64,000 nucleotides of DNA from Armigeres subalbatus (lineage: Eukaryota; Arthropoda; Insecta; Diptera; Culicidae). The notes below the pieces were generated by a model that searched no databases, was not told where the DNA came from, and saw only the letters and a list, made by a program, of their open reading frames with translations. Position numbers and translations under genes: made by a program. How positions within the stretch are numbered: the first letter of the stretch is position 1; every line of letters begins with the position of its first letter. Of the stretch, positions 40,212 to 49,844 are shown one piece after another. The stretch is from assembly GCF_024139115.2 (NCBI RefSeq), contig NW_026943120.1, forward strand, positions 1-64,000, in the 5' to 3' direction.

Positions 40212-40893
40212 TACTGTTGATCTATTGTAGAATAAATAGATTGTTTGCACTGTAAACGGAAAATTTTGCATAGTTATAACCATTGCTCTTTTCCATTAGG
40301 GAGATGATTTTCAGAAAGTAAAATGCACATTTGGTAAATCAACTGTACACTACTTCTTAACAACTAAACCAACGATATCAACTGCATTTGATTCAGATCA
40401 ATATGATATATGAATGTCGAAGTTATTTTTCACTAGACAACAATCTAAAAACAGGTAAAATGGCTCTATCGAAAATGTTGTTCAAATATGTCCCACTTTC
40501 CCCATGTATGTTAAAAATCAAGGGAAAATGAAAATAGCAGATTTTGGCTTTAATCAAAACTTTGAAATCGTTTTTGATGTCACACAATTATTTAATTGCT
40601 CAAAACATTCACTTTTCACATCAATGATGAATTTAGAAACGACTATTTTATTGGAAATCCATTGAATTAAAATAAAAGTAGTAAATTTTGCCAGTAGTTA
40701 AAAGTCATGATTAAACGATACCATTAGTATGGTGCCGCAAATGGTTTTGATTCCATTTTTTTGTGTTAGGCGACATCGTTGATAATTCTGCTTCATCTTT
40801 CTAGAACATTGTTACCATTAAAAACGTTCACCTATTTATCGGCAGCCATAGTACCCACTTACTCCGTATTTTCACTTGCCCCGGGGTACCTTA

Positions 40894-41010
40894 GTATTTT
40901 TTGTTTTGTATTTACAATTTATGTTTCAACATCTGTTCTGCGATTCGATTTTATCAAACCCTTCAGAATGTTATGCAGAAATTTGTAAATTGCGTCAACG
41001 TCAGTTCAGT
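40894..41010 (+). repeat. Right half of the older repeat split by the TIR element
   Basis: After the TA at 40892-40893 the words TTGTTTTGTATTTACAATTT, GCGATTCGATTTTATC and TATGCAGAAATTTGTAAATT align in order with the 60050-60150 copy (TTGTTTTTTTTTACATTCGCAATTTT, split here as two words; CGGTTCGCTTGATTAG; GGGAAGAAATTTCTG). Identity is low, so this is a suggestive match only. Confidence 0.4.
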
Positions 41011-41137
41011 CGAGCTTGCATTTTTAACATGAGCAGAATATTGGAACGTTTTATATTTTTCACGAAAACTGCCATGAAATCGGTTCTGAGCGAAGTGGCC
41101 ATAGTTATACTTTTTCAAATATGTCAATATGGGTATC

Positions 41138-41462
41138 AACCCGGGCAGAAGCCATGAACAGAATAACAAAGCATGATATGGAATTGATTGGTATAAGAGA
41201 TAAAAGAACAGGCAACAATATCAAAAATTTGCACCGAAATATCATTTAAATATCAATATATGCTTTGGATAAGAACAAACTAATGGCACATGATATTGAT
41301 CACTTATTACAAATAGCATAACTTGATCTTCCCATGATATTTTAGTGCAAAAATTTGATATTATTGTCTGATCTTTTATCTCTTATATCAATCATGTCCA
41401 TATCTTATTTTGTTATCTTATCAACATTTGATATTATTGAGCTATTTTCGTCTACTCGGGAA
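41138..41462. mobile_element. Foldback MITE, about 325 bp
   Basis: The ends are inverted: AACCCGGGCAGAAG on the left and CTACTCGGGAAA on the right. The interior is also palindromic: GAGATAAAAGAACAGGCAAC followed by AATATCAAAAATTTGCACC is mirrored by GTGCAAAAATTTGATATTAT and TGTCTGATCTTTTATCTCT. No coding capacity. The end sequence resembles MITEs I associate with Aedes, but the superfamily is not determined. Confidence 0.7.
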
Positions 41463-41837
41463 ACTTCATGTTTTTAAAGGCCATAACAATTTAAATACTT
41501 CTGGTGTAGCAGAAAATGATCTAAAATGCACTCATGGCGAAAAATAGCCTCGGAAGTTGTTTACACTGCATTTCGAAGTGAATCTTTTGAACGGAAAATT
41601 CTTTTGAACATATATGTTCAAATCTACGGAATTTTTCCAAAATTTGTTTACCAAGTTACCTGTATTTTTTTTAAATTTTTCTCGAAAAATATTTTTCATT
41701 TCAACGGTAATTTTTTTAACCGATTCGGTACGGATTTTTTTTTCACCTTATTTCTACATAAATTTTGGACGTTCCGCTTCAAAAACGGATGCAAACCATA
41801 TAAAAGTAGAAATATGGGAGAAAATATTTTTTTGAGA
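41463..41837. other. AT-rich spacer, nothing recognised
   Basis: T-rich DNA with runs of TTTTTTT. The 121-codon plus-strand frame overlapping it is Phe/Lys/Asn-rich, as expected from AT-rich sequence, and shows no domain. Confidence 0.5.
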
Positions 41838-42430
41838 TATTCTAGGGCTTCCAAACCTTTCTTGAGTTCATATCTTGATGTATCTATGTAAACAACCAAG
41901 CGTTCACGGGATTTAATTCCTCATTTGAAGTTGCCAAAGCTACTTGAGACATTATTACACTATTTTTTATGAAATCGCAGTGATATCAGAACATCTACGG
42001 TACTCCAAACTATTCTTGAGTTTATATCTTGAAGGTCTACAATATCAACAGAAAGATTCTTAGGTTCCCCGATCTTTTGTGTTAGTTGGAGAAGCTCCAT
42101 GAGACATCATTACACTAGTACATACAATTCACAACATTCCCAGAATATCTACGGTACTCCAAACCATCCTTAAGTTCAGATATTGGAGGTCTACAAGACC
42201 AGCAGAGTGATTCATAGGCCTTAGAGCTTGTTTGTTAGTTGGAGAAACCTTATGGAAAATCATTGCATCATTATATAAACATCACAGTATTCCCAAAACA
42301 ATTACGGACCTCTAGATTAATCTTCAGTGTGAAGCTTGAAGGTAAACAAAAGCAGCAGAGTGATGCACAGTTTCCCAAACTTGCTTGTTAGTGGAAATAG
42401 CTCCAATGGACATCATTACACAGTACGTGA
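41838..42430 (-). repeat. ~153-bp satellite family, short block in reverse orientation
   Basis: Four diverged units. Words such as CTCCAAACTATTCTTGAGTT, TTAGTTGGAGAAGCTCCATG and AGACATCATTACAC recur at spacings of about 165, 143 and 153 bp. Read on the minus strand they match the units at 54870-56475 (AACTCAAAGACAGTTTGGAG, GAAGTCCCGTGGAGCTATTC, GTGTAACGAAG). This block is older and has more indels than the 54.9-kb array. Confidence 0.75.
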
Positions 42431-42835
42431 TTGCGAAATTTTTTTTTATTATGATCACGAACTTCGCATTCTCATTTTTTTCGCTCATGTATCGTCTATT
42501 GTGTTTTTGAATGAAACTTGATCTTGCACGGCGTCTCTTGATGATCGTTGCTATTCTATAATTGGAGTCCAAGCCATAGAATTAGAGTAAGAATTATATG
42601 TAATGGCTGAAACATTTAGCTAAAGAAAACTATCTTTCAGTTCTTATGCAACCATTTGGTGTGATTCTGCGTGATTTTCAACAGAAGGCGCTTTAGCAAA
42701 ACTTTCATTTTAGTTATGAAATCATAAAATACAATCAAATTCGAATCAAAACGTTAAATTCTGGTGTACCGACTGAAAACATGCGGCACCTTGGAGTTAT
42801 CTTTTTGGAAGCAGTGTACCAAAGGGTTTCCAATA

Positions 42836-43075
42836 GGCGTAGGATTACCAATCTGGAGATGGCGAGTTCGATTCTCGGTCCGGTCTAGTTGTTTTCGGGT
42901 TGGAAACATTCTCGACTCCCTGGGCATAGTGTATCCATTGTACTTGCCGCACGAGATACATACTCATGCAATGGCGAGCATAGCAAAGCTTTCAATTAAT
43001 AACTGAGGAAATGCCAATAGATTTCTAAGTTTGAAAGCCAAGTTCCACTTGGAATGTAGAGCCATGGAATAAGAA
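42836..43075 (+). mobile_element. tRNA-derived SINE (second family), copy 2
   Basis: Same family as the copy at 34945. The tRNA-like head contains a good pol III B box (GAGTTCGATTCTCGG). It is followed by GGTTGGAAACATTCTCGACT, ATACATACTCATGCAATGG, TTAATAACTGAGGAAATGCC and GGAATGTAGAGCCATGGAAT. It shares the overall plan of Feilai (tRNA head, GGAAA-TTCTCGACT-CCCTGGGCATA block), which suggests a common ancestor. Ends are approximate and I could not find a target-site duplication. Confidence 0.78.
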
Positions 43076-43149
43076 GTACTGAAAGCTACCATTAGCTAAG
43101 TTTCTCAACAATAAACTTCTTCATCGAAAAAACAACTTGCATTGTAGTC

Positions 43150-43215
43150 ATCATGCCCCAACTTCTGCCGAAAACGCAGAAGTTGTGAGTTCAATCCCAG
43201 GCTCGTTCCATTACT
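43150..43215 (+). repeat. tRNA-like fragment with a 10-bp perfect hairpin
   Basis: CAACTTCTGC at 43159-43168 pairs with GCAGAAGTTG at 43176-43185 across a 7-base loop. It is immediately followed by a B-box-like GAGTTCAATCCCAGG. The order of stem-loop then T-loop resembles a decayed tRNA or SINE head, but no A box or acceptor stem is evident. Confidence 0.3.
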
Positions 43216-44027
43216 CCTAATTTGTATTTTTCCATATATTTCTCATCTTCTAGCAATCGCTAATTTGTATATTTCCATATATGCCAAATAGAACTGGAAA
43301 TGAACATTCATACCGTTACCATCTTTTATCCTATACTAGTTGTAGCGGGTAACTGTTAGAATTCGAAATAAGCGAAAAAGTTCGTTTCTGTATCCAATTA
43401 GGATACCCCACCCTTTCATTACTATCACATTGGCAACCCGTTGAACAAGACAAACATCTGCCATAGAACCTAACCTCCCAGATTCCAATAAAATTCCGCA
43501 TGAACTCGTGGAGAATGCAAAGGTGTTCTCGGCTTGCAGTGGGCGAGTGATTGCATAATTAATTTCTGCTCATCCCAAGCTCATGCTCAATAAACTCTTT
43601 CATTGAAAACATATTTGATAGGCGTACTGGTAACTAGTAAGTGTTATCAAATATTTTTTCGTGAGATGTTCCTATTTTTTATGTTAGGGGGTCATTCACA
43701 AAGTTCGTCACATACTTACGGGAAGAGGGGGGTCTGAGCAGCGTAACGATAAATACAAAAAAACAAGAGGTTCAATACAAAAAGTTTGTATTTGTAGAAG
43801 AGGAGAGGGGGTTGAAAGTGTTTTTTTTTTGTGCGACGTACTTTTTGGAACTTTCCTAGATGTCTCTCGCCATACAATTTTGTAGCGGCAACATCATGCT
43901 GCTCTCCACGCATATACGTTAGCGCCTGGATGTTGGCAGCGGCGGGTAATAAACCAACCACTACTGGTGATTCATTAGTTCTAAACGACAGTCAGTCGTA
44001 TTGCGGATAAACAGCTGTGCAGTCAAA

Positions 44028-44194
44028 ATGGAAACTAGTGACCGGAAACGCAAAGCATTACCGTTGGAAGAATCAATAGTGGATTCGACGGGGGAAGATA
44101 CGGACGAAGAAGATCTGAATGATAGTTTTTCTGAATCAGATGATACTAGTTCCGAGGCAGAGGAAATTGATATATGTGATGCAGATCATGCTTC
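44028..44194 (+). pseudogene. piggyBac-type transposase, exon 1 (acidic N-terminus)
   Basis: The ATG at 44028 has a favourable context (AAAATGG). The frame encodes about 55 residues that begin basic (METSDRKRKALP) and become strongly acidic (runs of Glu, Asp and Ser). An acidic, disordered N-terminus is usual for piggyBac transposases. The exon ends at a donor GTAAGA at 44195. I assign it to the transposase because the acidic head lies upstream in the same orientation as the catalytic part at 53342-54771. The link is inferred across about 9 kb of later insertions. Confidence 0.6.
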
Positions 44195-44255
44195 GTAAGA
44201 TATGCAAAAAGCCTTTATGGTGGGACTTGGCATGACTTTTTTATTTTACTTACAG
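44195..44255 (+). other. 61-bp intron of the transposase gene
   Basis: It starts GTAAGA and ends in a T-rich tract plus TTACAG at 44255, the usual insect splice signals. Removing it continues the frame from ...DADHAS into AEEVDEDIEKFD, which stays acidic. The short size is normal for dipteran introns. Confidence 0.65.
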
Positions 44256-44364
44256 TGCAGCCGAAGAGGTGGACGAAGACATTGAGAAATTTGACACGTC
44301 CTCGTGGAGTTCAACCTTCAAAAACTTCAGTCCCCTAAGACGATCCCCACTAGTGCGTAAATAA
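44256..44364 (+). pseudogene. piggyBac-type transposase, exon 2, ending in a premature stop
   Basis: The frame continues acidic and then reads TSSWSSTFKNFSPLRRSP before an in-frame TAA at 44362-44364. From about 44350 onward the sequence no longer looks like transposase. The homologous protein resumes only at about 53342. The break is where the 9-kb block of insertions starts. Confidence 0.55.
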
Positions 44365-44544
44365 AGCCAAAATAGCAACCTCTATCATGACGCGAACTCG
44401 CACCGGTCGTTGGTAAACGGGTTTGGGAAATGTAAACGCAACTTTCGGTGAATAGCGAGTTAGCAAATTTGGCGACCCGCTCCAACCGTTGCCAAAGCAT
44501 CAAACGGAAATAAAGAGTAACGCATAAATAAAAAATGTGACGCC

Positions 44545-45006
44545 TTCTGAAAAATTGTTCGGTTATTCATCATCAAAACCATTGGGATGGAGGTCAGTTT
44601 AGTTTGGATTTCAACTGATTGGCGGCGCTAGTGGATATGAAATAACCTGATAGGTTAGATATCTCGAAATCTGGAATTTTTAGAATATTGGCGTCTTCTA
44701 CAAAGTTGTTCGGGAGGGCATGACAGAAACAAGTTTAATTTGAAATACAACCGTTTGGCGGCGCTAGTGAATTGGAAATAACCTGATAGGTCAGGTATCT
44801 CAAAATATGTAATTTTTAGAATATTGCCGCCTTCTACAAAGTTGTTCGGGTGGTCTAAACCATTATGACCAACGCAGGTTTAAGAAATAACCTGCTAGGT
44901 TAGATATTTCGAAAACTGAAATTTTTAGAATATTGCCGTATTCCACAAAGTTGTTCGGGTGGTGAAAAACGTTATGATGCAAGCAAGTTTAGTTTTAAAC
45001 ACAATC
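44545..45006. repeat. Tandem repeats with GGCGGCGCTAGTG, left block
   Basis: About three units carry ACAAAGTTGTTCGGG (44699, 44836, 44945), TTGGCGGCGCTAGTG and AACCTGATAGGTTAGATAT. Spacings are 137 and 109 bp, the last unit lacking the GCGGCGC part. Further units lie at 51670-51757 (same orientation) and 51968-52225 (inverted). Together they look like one foldback-type element into which the I-clade LINE inserted. Confidence 0.7.
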
Positions 45007-45432
45007 GCTTAGCGGCGCTTTTTTTTTTTATCTTTCGTTTATTTGGAAGGCTCATTTGCCGTGAAGCGTTACGGAGCCGAAATCAAGTTTAACAATACAT
45101 TTCTTGATTCTTATACATAGTGTTAGTTTTGGGGAACCGAAAGACTCGCAGTTTAGTCGAGGTTAGGGAATACAATAATACAGTAGGAAAGGAAAGGATT
45201 TTAGGGTGCTTAAGTAATTACTATGCTGATGTTCACAAAGTTGACATTCCTCGCATTTTTACATCTGTAACGGGACAAACAAACTTTTTTTGGGAAACAA
45301 CGACGAGAGGAAGACATACGGAAGGGATTAACGACAGACATGGAAATGTACAACAAGAGGAAGACATTCGATATGGGGTACGACAGACAAGGGAATGGGC
45401 AGGCAATGATTACAGTTTTACATCAGCAACTT

Positions 45433-46195
45433 TCAAAAATTGGTGGACCAGGGACATGTACTCGAGATCAAGGCCCGACAACACTTCCCTAATAGGCTTT
45501 GGTTGTTTTCCTCCTTTCCTCCTTGGACCCGGAGATGTTTAGTTAGCGCAGATCTGGGGCCACGATGCTCCTCGCACGCCCACACGACATGATCGATGTC
45601 CTGATAATCCTCGCCGCAAACACAGAGATTTCCTTCCGAGAGCCCCACTCTGAAAAGATGTGCATTTAGAGTGTAGTGATTGGACATTAGACGACACATG
45701 GTTCGAATGAAGTCTCGTCCCATATTCATTTTTTTGAACCATGGACGCTTCGACACCTGCGGGCGAATTGAATACAGCCATCTATCCAACTCCCCATTTG
45801 TCCATTTCTGTTGCCAGCTGTTCAAGGTTTCCTGACGAACTAATGTGAAAAATTCATCGAAGGTGATTTTCCGATCGTAAATATCACCTTCCATAGCGCC
45901 CACCTTAGCCAAAGAGTCCGCTTTCTCATTTCCCGGGATCGAGCAATGAGAAGGGACCCAAGCCATGGTGATTGTGTATGACCGTTGTGATAAGGCACTC
46001 AAAGCTTTCCGTATCCCATTTAGAAGATACGCTGAGTGCTTAACCGGTTTCATTGACCGAACAGCCTCCAAGGAACTTAGACTGTCGGTGAAGATGAAAA
46101 AGTGGTCAGGAGGTAGGTATGCGATTTGCTCGAGTGAATAGTGTATAGCTGCTAGCTCAGCAGTATACACGGAACAAGGCTCTTTGAGCTTAAAG
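45433..46195 (-). pseudogene. I-clade ORF2 fragment: RNase H and C-terminal Cys/His domain
   Basis: It contains YTAELAAIHYSLEQI (Glu of the RNase H site), FIFTDSLSSLEA (Asp), and WVPSHCSIPGNEKADSLAK (His/Asp region). Further on lies a Cys-Cys-His-Cys pattern (CVCGEDYQDIDHVVWAC), typical of I-clade C-termini. The first RNase H strand with its leading Asp is missing and the frame differs from the RT segment, so there is a deletion or frameshift near 46195. It ends at a stop at 45433 in the 3' region. Confidence 0.85.
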
Positions 46196-47197
46196 TAGGC
46201 GCTATGAAAAACACGTTAGCACGATTGGTATCTACCGAAGAAGGGCTTACCTCCAGCGTTATGTACCAGTGGTAAATACTCATGAATCGAGATTGAGTGT
46301 TTTGTTCGAGCAGCTTCTCGAAGTTATCAATGACCAATGGATTGAGAACCTCACAGCGGATGAGGAACCGGAGCGATAATTCCGCGAAACGATCTGTAAG
46401 TGGCAGTACTCCCGCAAGTACTTCCAAGCTCATTGTATGTGTCGAATTCATACATCCTAACGCGATACGGAGACAGCGGTACTGAATCCTTTGAAGCTTC
46501 AGCATGTGTGTTTTAGCCGCGGACTGGAAGCAGAAACTACCGTATTCGAGGACCGACAAAATGGTTGATCTATACAACGTCATAAGATCTTCGGGATGCG
46601 CTCCCCACCATGTTCCGGTTATTGATCGCATGAAGTTGATCCGTTTCTGGCATTTTTGTGTCAGATACACAATGTGCTTCCCGAAGGTACATTTCGAGTC
46701 GAACCAGACCCCGAGGTATTTAGAAGACATGCTATGAGTGATTGTCTTACCCATCAGTTGGAGCAGGAACTTTGCCGGCTTATGTTTTTTTGAAAAGACA
46801 ACCATCTCAGTTTTCTCCGGAGAGAATTCGATACCCAGCTTCGTAGCCCAAGTGGACAAATTGTCCAGAGTATCTTGCAACGGTCCTTGCAGATCAACCG
46901 ATGTTGGCCCCGAAACGGATACAACACAATCATCTGCAAGCTGTCTCAACGAGCAATTTGGCATGAGACATTCATCAATGTCTCTGACGTAAAAATTGTA
47001 AAGAAGGGGGCTCAAACATGAGCCCTGGGGGAGACCCATGTAGCTAATTCGTGAAGTTGCCGAGTCACCATGAGAAAAACTCATACGCTTCTCTGACAAC
47101 AAATTGTACAAATAGTTGTTCAAAATTGGTGAAAGTCCACACTCGTGGAGTTTGTCAGATAAGACATCGACGCAAACTGAATCAAAAGCCCCCTTAA
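46196..47197 (-). pseudogene. I-clade ORF2 fragment: reverse transcriptase, second part
   Basis: It begins at KGAFDSV, the motif-A aspartate region. It has motif B (GLPQGSCLSPLLYNFYV) and motif C with the catalytic Asp pair (QLADDCVVSVSG), followed by thumb sequence (KYLGVWFDSKCTFGKHI). Upstream it is cut from the rest of the RT by a 245-bp MITE at a TTAA. Downstream the frame runs into a stop near 46152 instead of into RNase H. All visible catalytic residues are intact; only frame breaks disable it. Confidence 0.9.
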
Positions 47198-47442
47198 GGT
47201 GAATCGCGTTGGAGTCCAATTAAAAATCGACATAGCGCTTTAAAGGGCACATAACTCGAAAAGTAAACGACAGGCAAAAGCGGAAAATAGTTTTTCACCT
47301 TTGCTTACTTGCAGCACACACGAAAAAATGGTTTACAGATGTGCTAACCGCCTAAATATTCACATTTGTGCGAGCAAAAACGCGAGGTGAGGGATAGCAC
47401 GGCCATTGTGCCTGCCATTTTTGGACGCCGCCGTAACTCACC
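47198..47442. mobile_element. 245-bp TTAA-target MITE inside the reverse transcriptase
   Basis: TTAA flanks both sides (47194-47197 and 47443-47446). The ends are imperfect inverted repeats: GGTGAATCGCGTTGGAGTCC on the plus strand at the left, and GGTGAGTTACGGCGGCGTCC read inward on the minus strand from the right (about 13 of 20 match). It splits the RT coding sequence exactly between LDIK and GAFDSV. A TTAA target is the signature of piggyBac-like transposition, but the terminal bases do not match the usual piggyBac CCC start, so the superfamily is open. Confidence 0.82.
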
Positions 47443-47446
47443 TTAA

Positions 47447-48514
47447 TGTCCAAAAACACTGAGCCCATTTGCTCTTTTTTAGCGAAAGTAAGCTGAATTT
47501 CTGAAGAAAGCAACGCAAGACAGTCGTTCGTTCCCTTGCCCCTGCGGAAACCAAATTGTGTATCTGACAACAAACTATTCGATTCAACCCATTTGTCTAG
47601 CCGGAAGAGAATCATCTTCTCCAACAGCTTCCGAAGACATGACAGCATCGCGATGGGGCGATACGAGTTACAATCCGACGCGGGTTTTCCGGGCTTCTGG
47701 ATGGCTATCACCCTCACTTCCCTCCAATCATCCAGAACAATGTTGCACTCCAGTAACTGATTGAACAAGTTCAATAAGCGCCTCTTCGCGACGTCTGGGA
47801 GGTTTTTGAGCAAATTGAACCTGATTCTATCCATCCCTGGAGCGGAATTGTTACATGAAAGGAGAGCAAGTGAGAATTCAATCATCGAAAAGGGACGATC
47901 CATATCATCCCTGTCTGCAAAAGCATCACGAAGCTCTTGCCTCACCGGTACCGAATCCGGACAAACTTTCTTTGCGAAGTCGAGTATCCACCGCGACGAG
48001 CTTTCACGATCTTCGTTTACGGACGACGCGTTGCGCATTCTTCTCCCGACGGTCCACAGAGTTTTCATTGAAGTCTCGCGCGATAAACCTTCAACAAAAG
48101 TGCGCCAATATCCGCGCTTCTTCACTTTGACCAGTTTCTTGAACTGGATTTCGAGCGCAGTGTATCGTTTGTGTGAAGAACGATCGCCCCGTGTTTCCGA
48201 AATTCTTTAAACGCGGCGGATTTCTCGCGATAAAGTTGCGTACACTCGATGTCCCACCACGGACTGTAGGGTTTCCTACGAACCGAAGCTCCTGGCACCG
48301 GCCGACGTTGTGCCTGAAGAGCGCTTTCAAGAATCAACTGCGATAGAAACTTGTACTCTTCCCGCGGGGGAAGTGCTTCTATCGACTGTATGCCATCGCT
48401 GATGGCGTCCGCATATTTGCCCCAATCGATGTGCTTCGTGAGGTCATATGAAAGATCGATGGAAGCAGATTGCTTATGTCCATTGGAAATCGAAACTTCG
48501 ATCGGCAAATGATC
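47447..48514 (-). pseudogene. I-clade ORF2 fragment: end of endonuclease and first part of RT
   Basis: It starts at the endonuclease motif SDHLPIEV just after the hAT-like MITE. It runs through a linker (WWDIECTQLYREKSAAFKEF) into the RT fingers (SYRPIAMLSCLRKLLEKMI, DTQFGFRRGKGTNDCLALL) and reaches FLDIK at the TTAA MITE. A frame change near 48125 joins two overlapping frames, so there is also a small indel there. Confidence 0.85.
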
Positions 48515-48522
48515 ACTACCAT

Positions 48523-48966
48523 CAGGGTTGGTTCGCTCTGAGAAGAAATCAAAGTGTAAGTGTAAAAACTTCTCTTTCTCAATTCGTTTTGCAAGTGAAT
48601 TGTGCAGGAATACACTTTCTCTTTATATGGAAGAGCGTGTGTCATATCCACTCTTTATCACACAAACGCACAAGTGTAAAGAATACAGAAAAATGTCAAT
48701 TGTAAACAGTCAATAAGGCATAAATTTAGGCTGAGTCCTAAATCTTCAATGGAAATTAACGTTTTAAGCGCCTGAACATAGACCGTTTATATATACAACA
48801 GCAAAACACACGCGACTGAAAATGTTCTCACTCTTTATCGATCATGTTTCTCCCGGCTTGATATACACGCAGGTGTAAGCGCTCGCAAGTGTGAATTGAT
48901 ACACTTCTCTTTATAGGTAAGAGCTCCACACATTTCAAGGCAAAGAGTGAGAAATGACCAACTCTG
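48523..48966. mobile_element. 444-bp hAT-like MITE inside the endonuclease domain
   Basis: It is flanked by a perfect 8-bp duplication ACTACCAT (48515-48522 and 48967-48974). The inverted ends start CAGGGTTGGT (left) and CAGAGTTGGT (right, read inward on the minus strand). An 8-bp target-site duplication with CAG-starting ends is characteristic of hAT elements. Removing one duplicate restores a continuous endonuclease frame across DPHGS/SDHLPI. The interior has inverted AAGTGTAA/TTACACTT-type words and no coding capacity. Confidence 0.9.
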
Positions 48967-48974
48967 ACTACCAT

Positions 48975-49605
48975 GGGGATCTTGGACCACCTTCCAAGTA
49001 CAGTCCAACGATAATGAGCTCGAACAAATGGAAAGATCTAGACGGCTATCTCTTGCTGGAGGAGCCACTCGTGTAACTTCTCCTGTATTCAAAATTGACA
49101 TATTGAAGTCGTCGCAGAGGTCGTATATCATTGTTGAACGGTTGTCGTCGTACAGTTCCCCCCAGCCTGTTTCGTGGGAGTTAAAATCTCACAAGAGCAA
49201 CCGTGGCTCGGGCATAAACGAGCAGATGTGCGAGAGATCTCTACGAGATATCGCGGTGTTTGGAGGAAGATATATCGAGGCGATACTGAGGTCTTTTCCC
49301 CGAATAGTCACCTGACATGCGACAGCTTCGGTGCCAGACATCGGCGCAAGATCGACTCTATAGAAGGAGTGCTGTTTTTTGATCCCTAAAAACACCCCTC
49401 CATATCGATTTGCCCGATCGCGGCGAATGATCTTGAAACCAGAAAAAATAAGGTTCACATCTGGTGTTAGCCATGTTTCACATGAAGCAAAAACATCGCA
49501 TTGTAATTTGTTAACTAAAAATTTAAAAATATCTAATTTTAGAAGAATACATCAACAGTTCCACTGTAGAATCGAAATCATATTACCCTTATTGACTTTA
49601 GCCAT
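48975..49605 (-). pseudogene. I-clade ORF2 N-terminus: APE endonuclease, with nonsense codons
   Basis: The ATG at 49605 begins MAKVNKGNMISILQWNC. The next codon is TGA (49552-49554), where this family normally has Arg. The frame resumes with VFASCETWLTPDVNL (catalytic Glu) and IASIYLPPN. A second TGA (about 49186-49188) replaces the Gly of the GDFN motif. Both are consistent with single-base changes (CGA or GGA to TGA). DSRLDLSIC continues to the MITE. ORF2 starts about 240 bp after the ORF1 stop. Confidence 0.85.
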
Positions 49606-49844
49606 CGAAGGATACAAATGACTCGAGGAGGGGCATTTTCGAAGCCAGCTGCTTCAGGAGAGAAGTCAGAATAGGAAGAACAGTTTTGACCATGTTCTTA
49701 ACGGGGTCGGAAGCATCAAAGAAGTTGAGGATGAGCTCCATGATGCCAGAAAGTGTGAACATTGGAGCGCTCGGGAGTTCTTCTGCTCGCTCTCTATGTT
49801 CTCTTTTCGACTGAGAAATCGAAAAAAATGGGGCATCTGTGATT

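Larger units (their letters stand above)
35657..40891. mobile_element. 5.2-kb terminal-inverted-repeat element with nested insertions
   Basis: Perfect 19-bp inverted ends, AGGTACCCCGGGGCAAGTG at 35657-35675 and its complement at 40873-40891, are each flanked by TA. That is consistent with a TA target, as used by Tc1/mariner-type elements. It carries no transposase I can see, so it is non-autonomous. Inside are a Feilai SINE (35804-36098), the 167-bp-repeat element (36186-37976) and a foldback (38288-40211). Removing these leaves roughly 1.2 kb of AT-rich core. The flanks look like two halves of one older repeat, supporting a single insertion. The alternative is two short MITEs of one family in opposite orientation. 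Confidence 0.5.

Noticed and set aside
41526..41891. 121-codon Phe-rich plus-strand frame
   Set aside because: AT-rich composition explains it; no domain, and it runs into the satellite block at 41838.
45120..45542. 140-codon plus-strand frame over the 3' end of the I-clade LINE
   Set aside because: It lies antisense across the LINE 3' UTR and ORF2 end and shows no domain.
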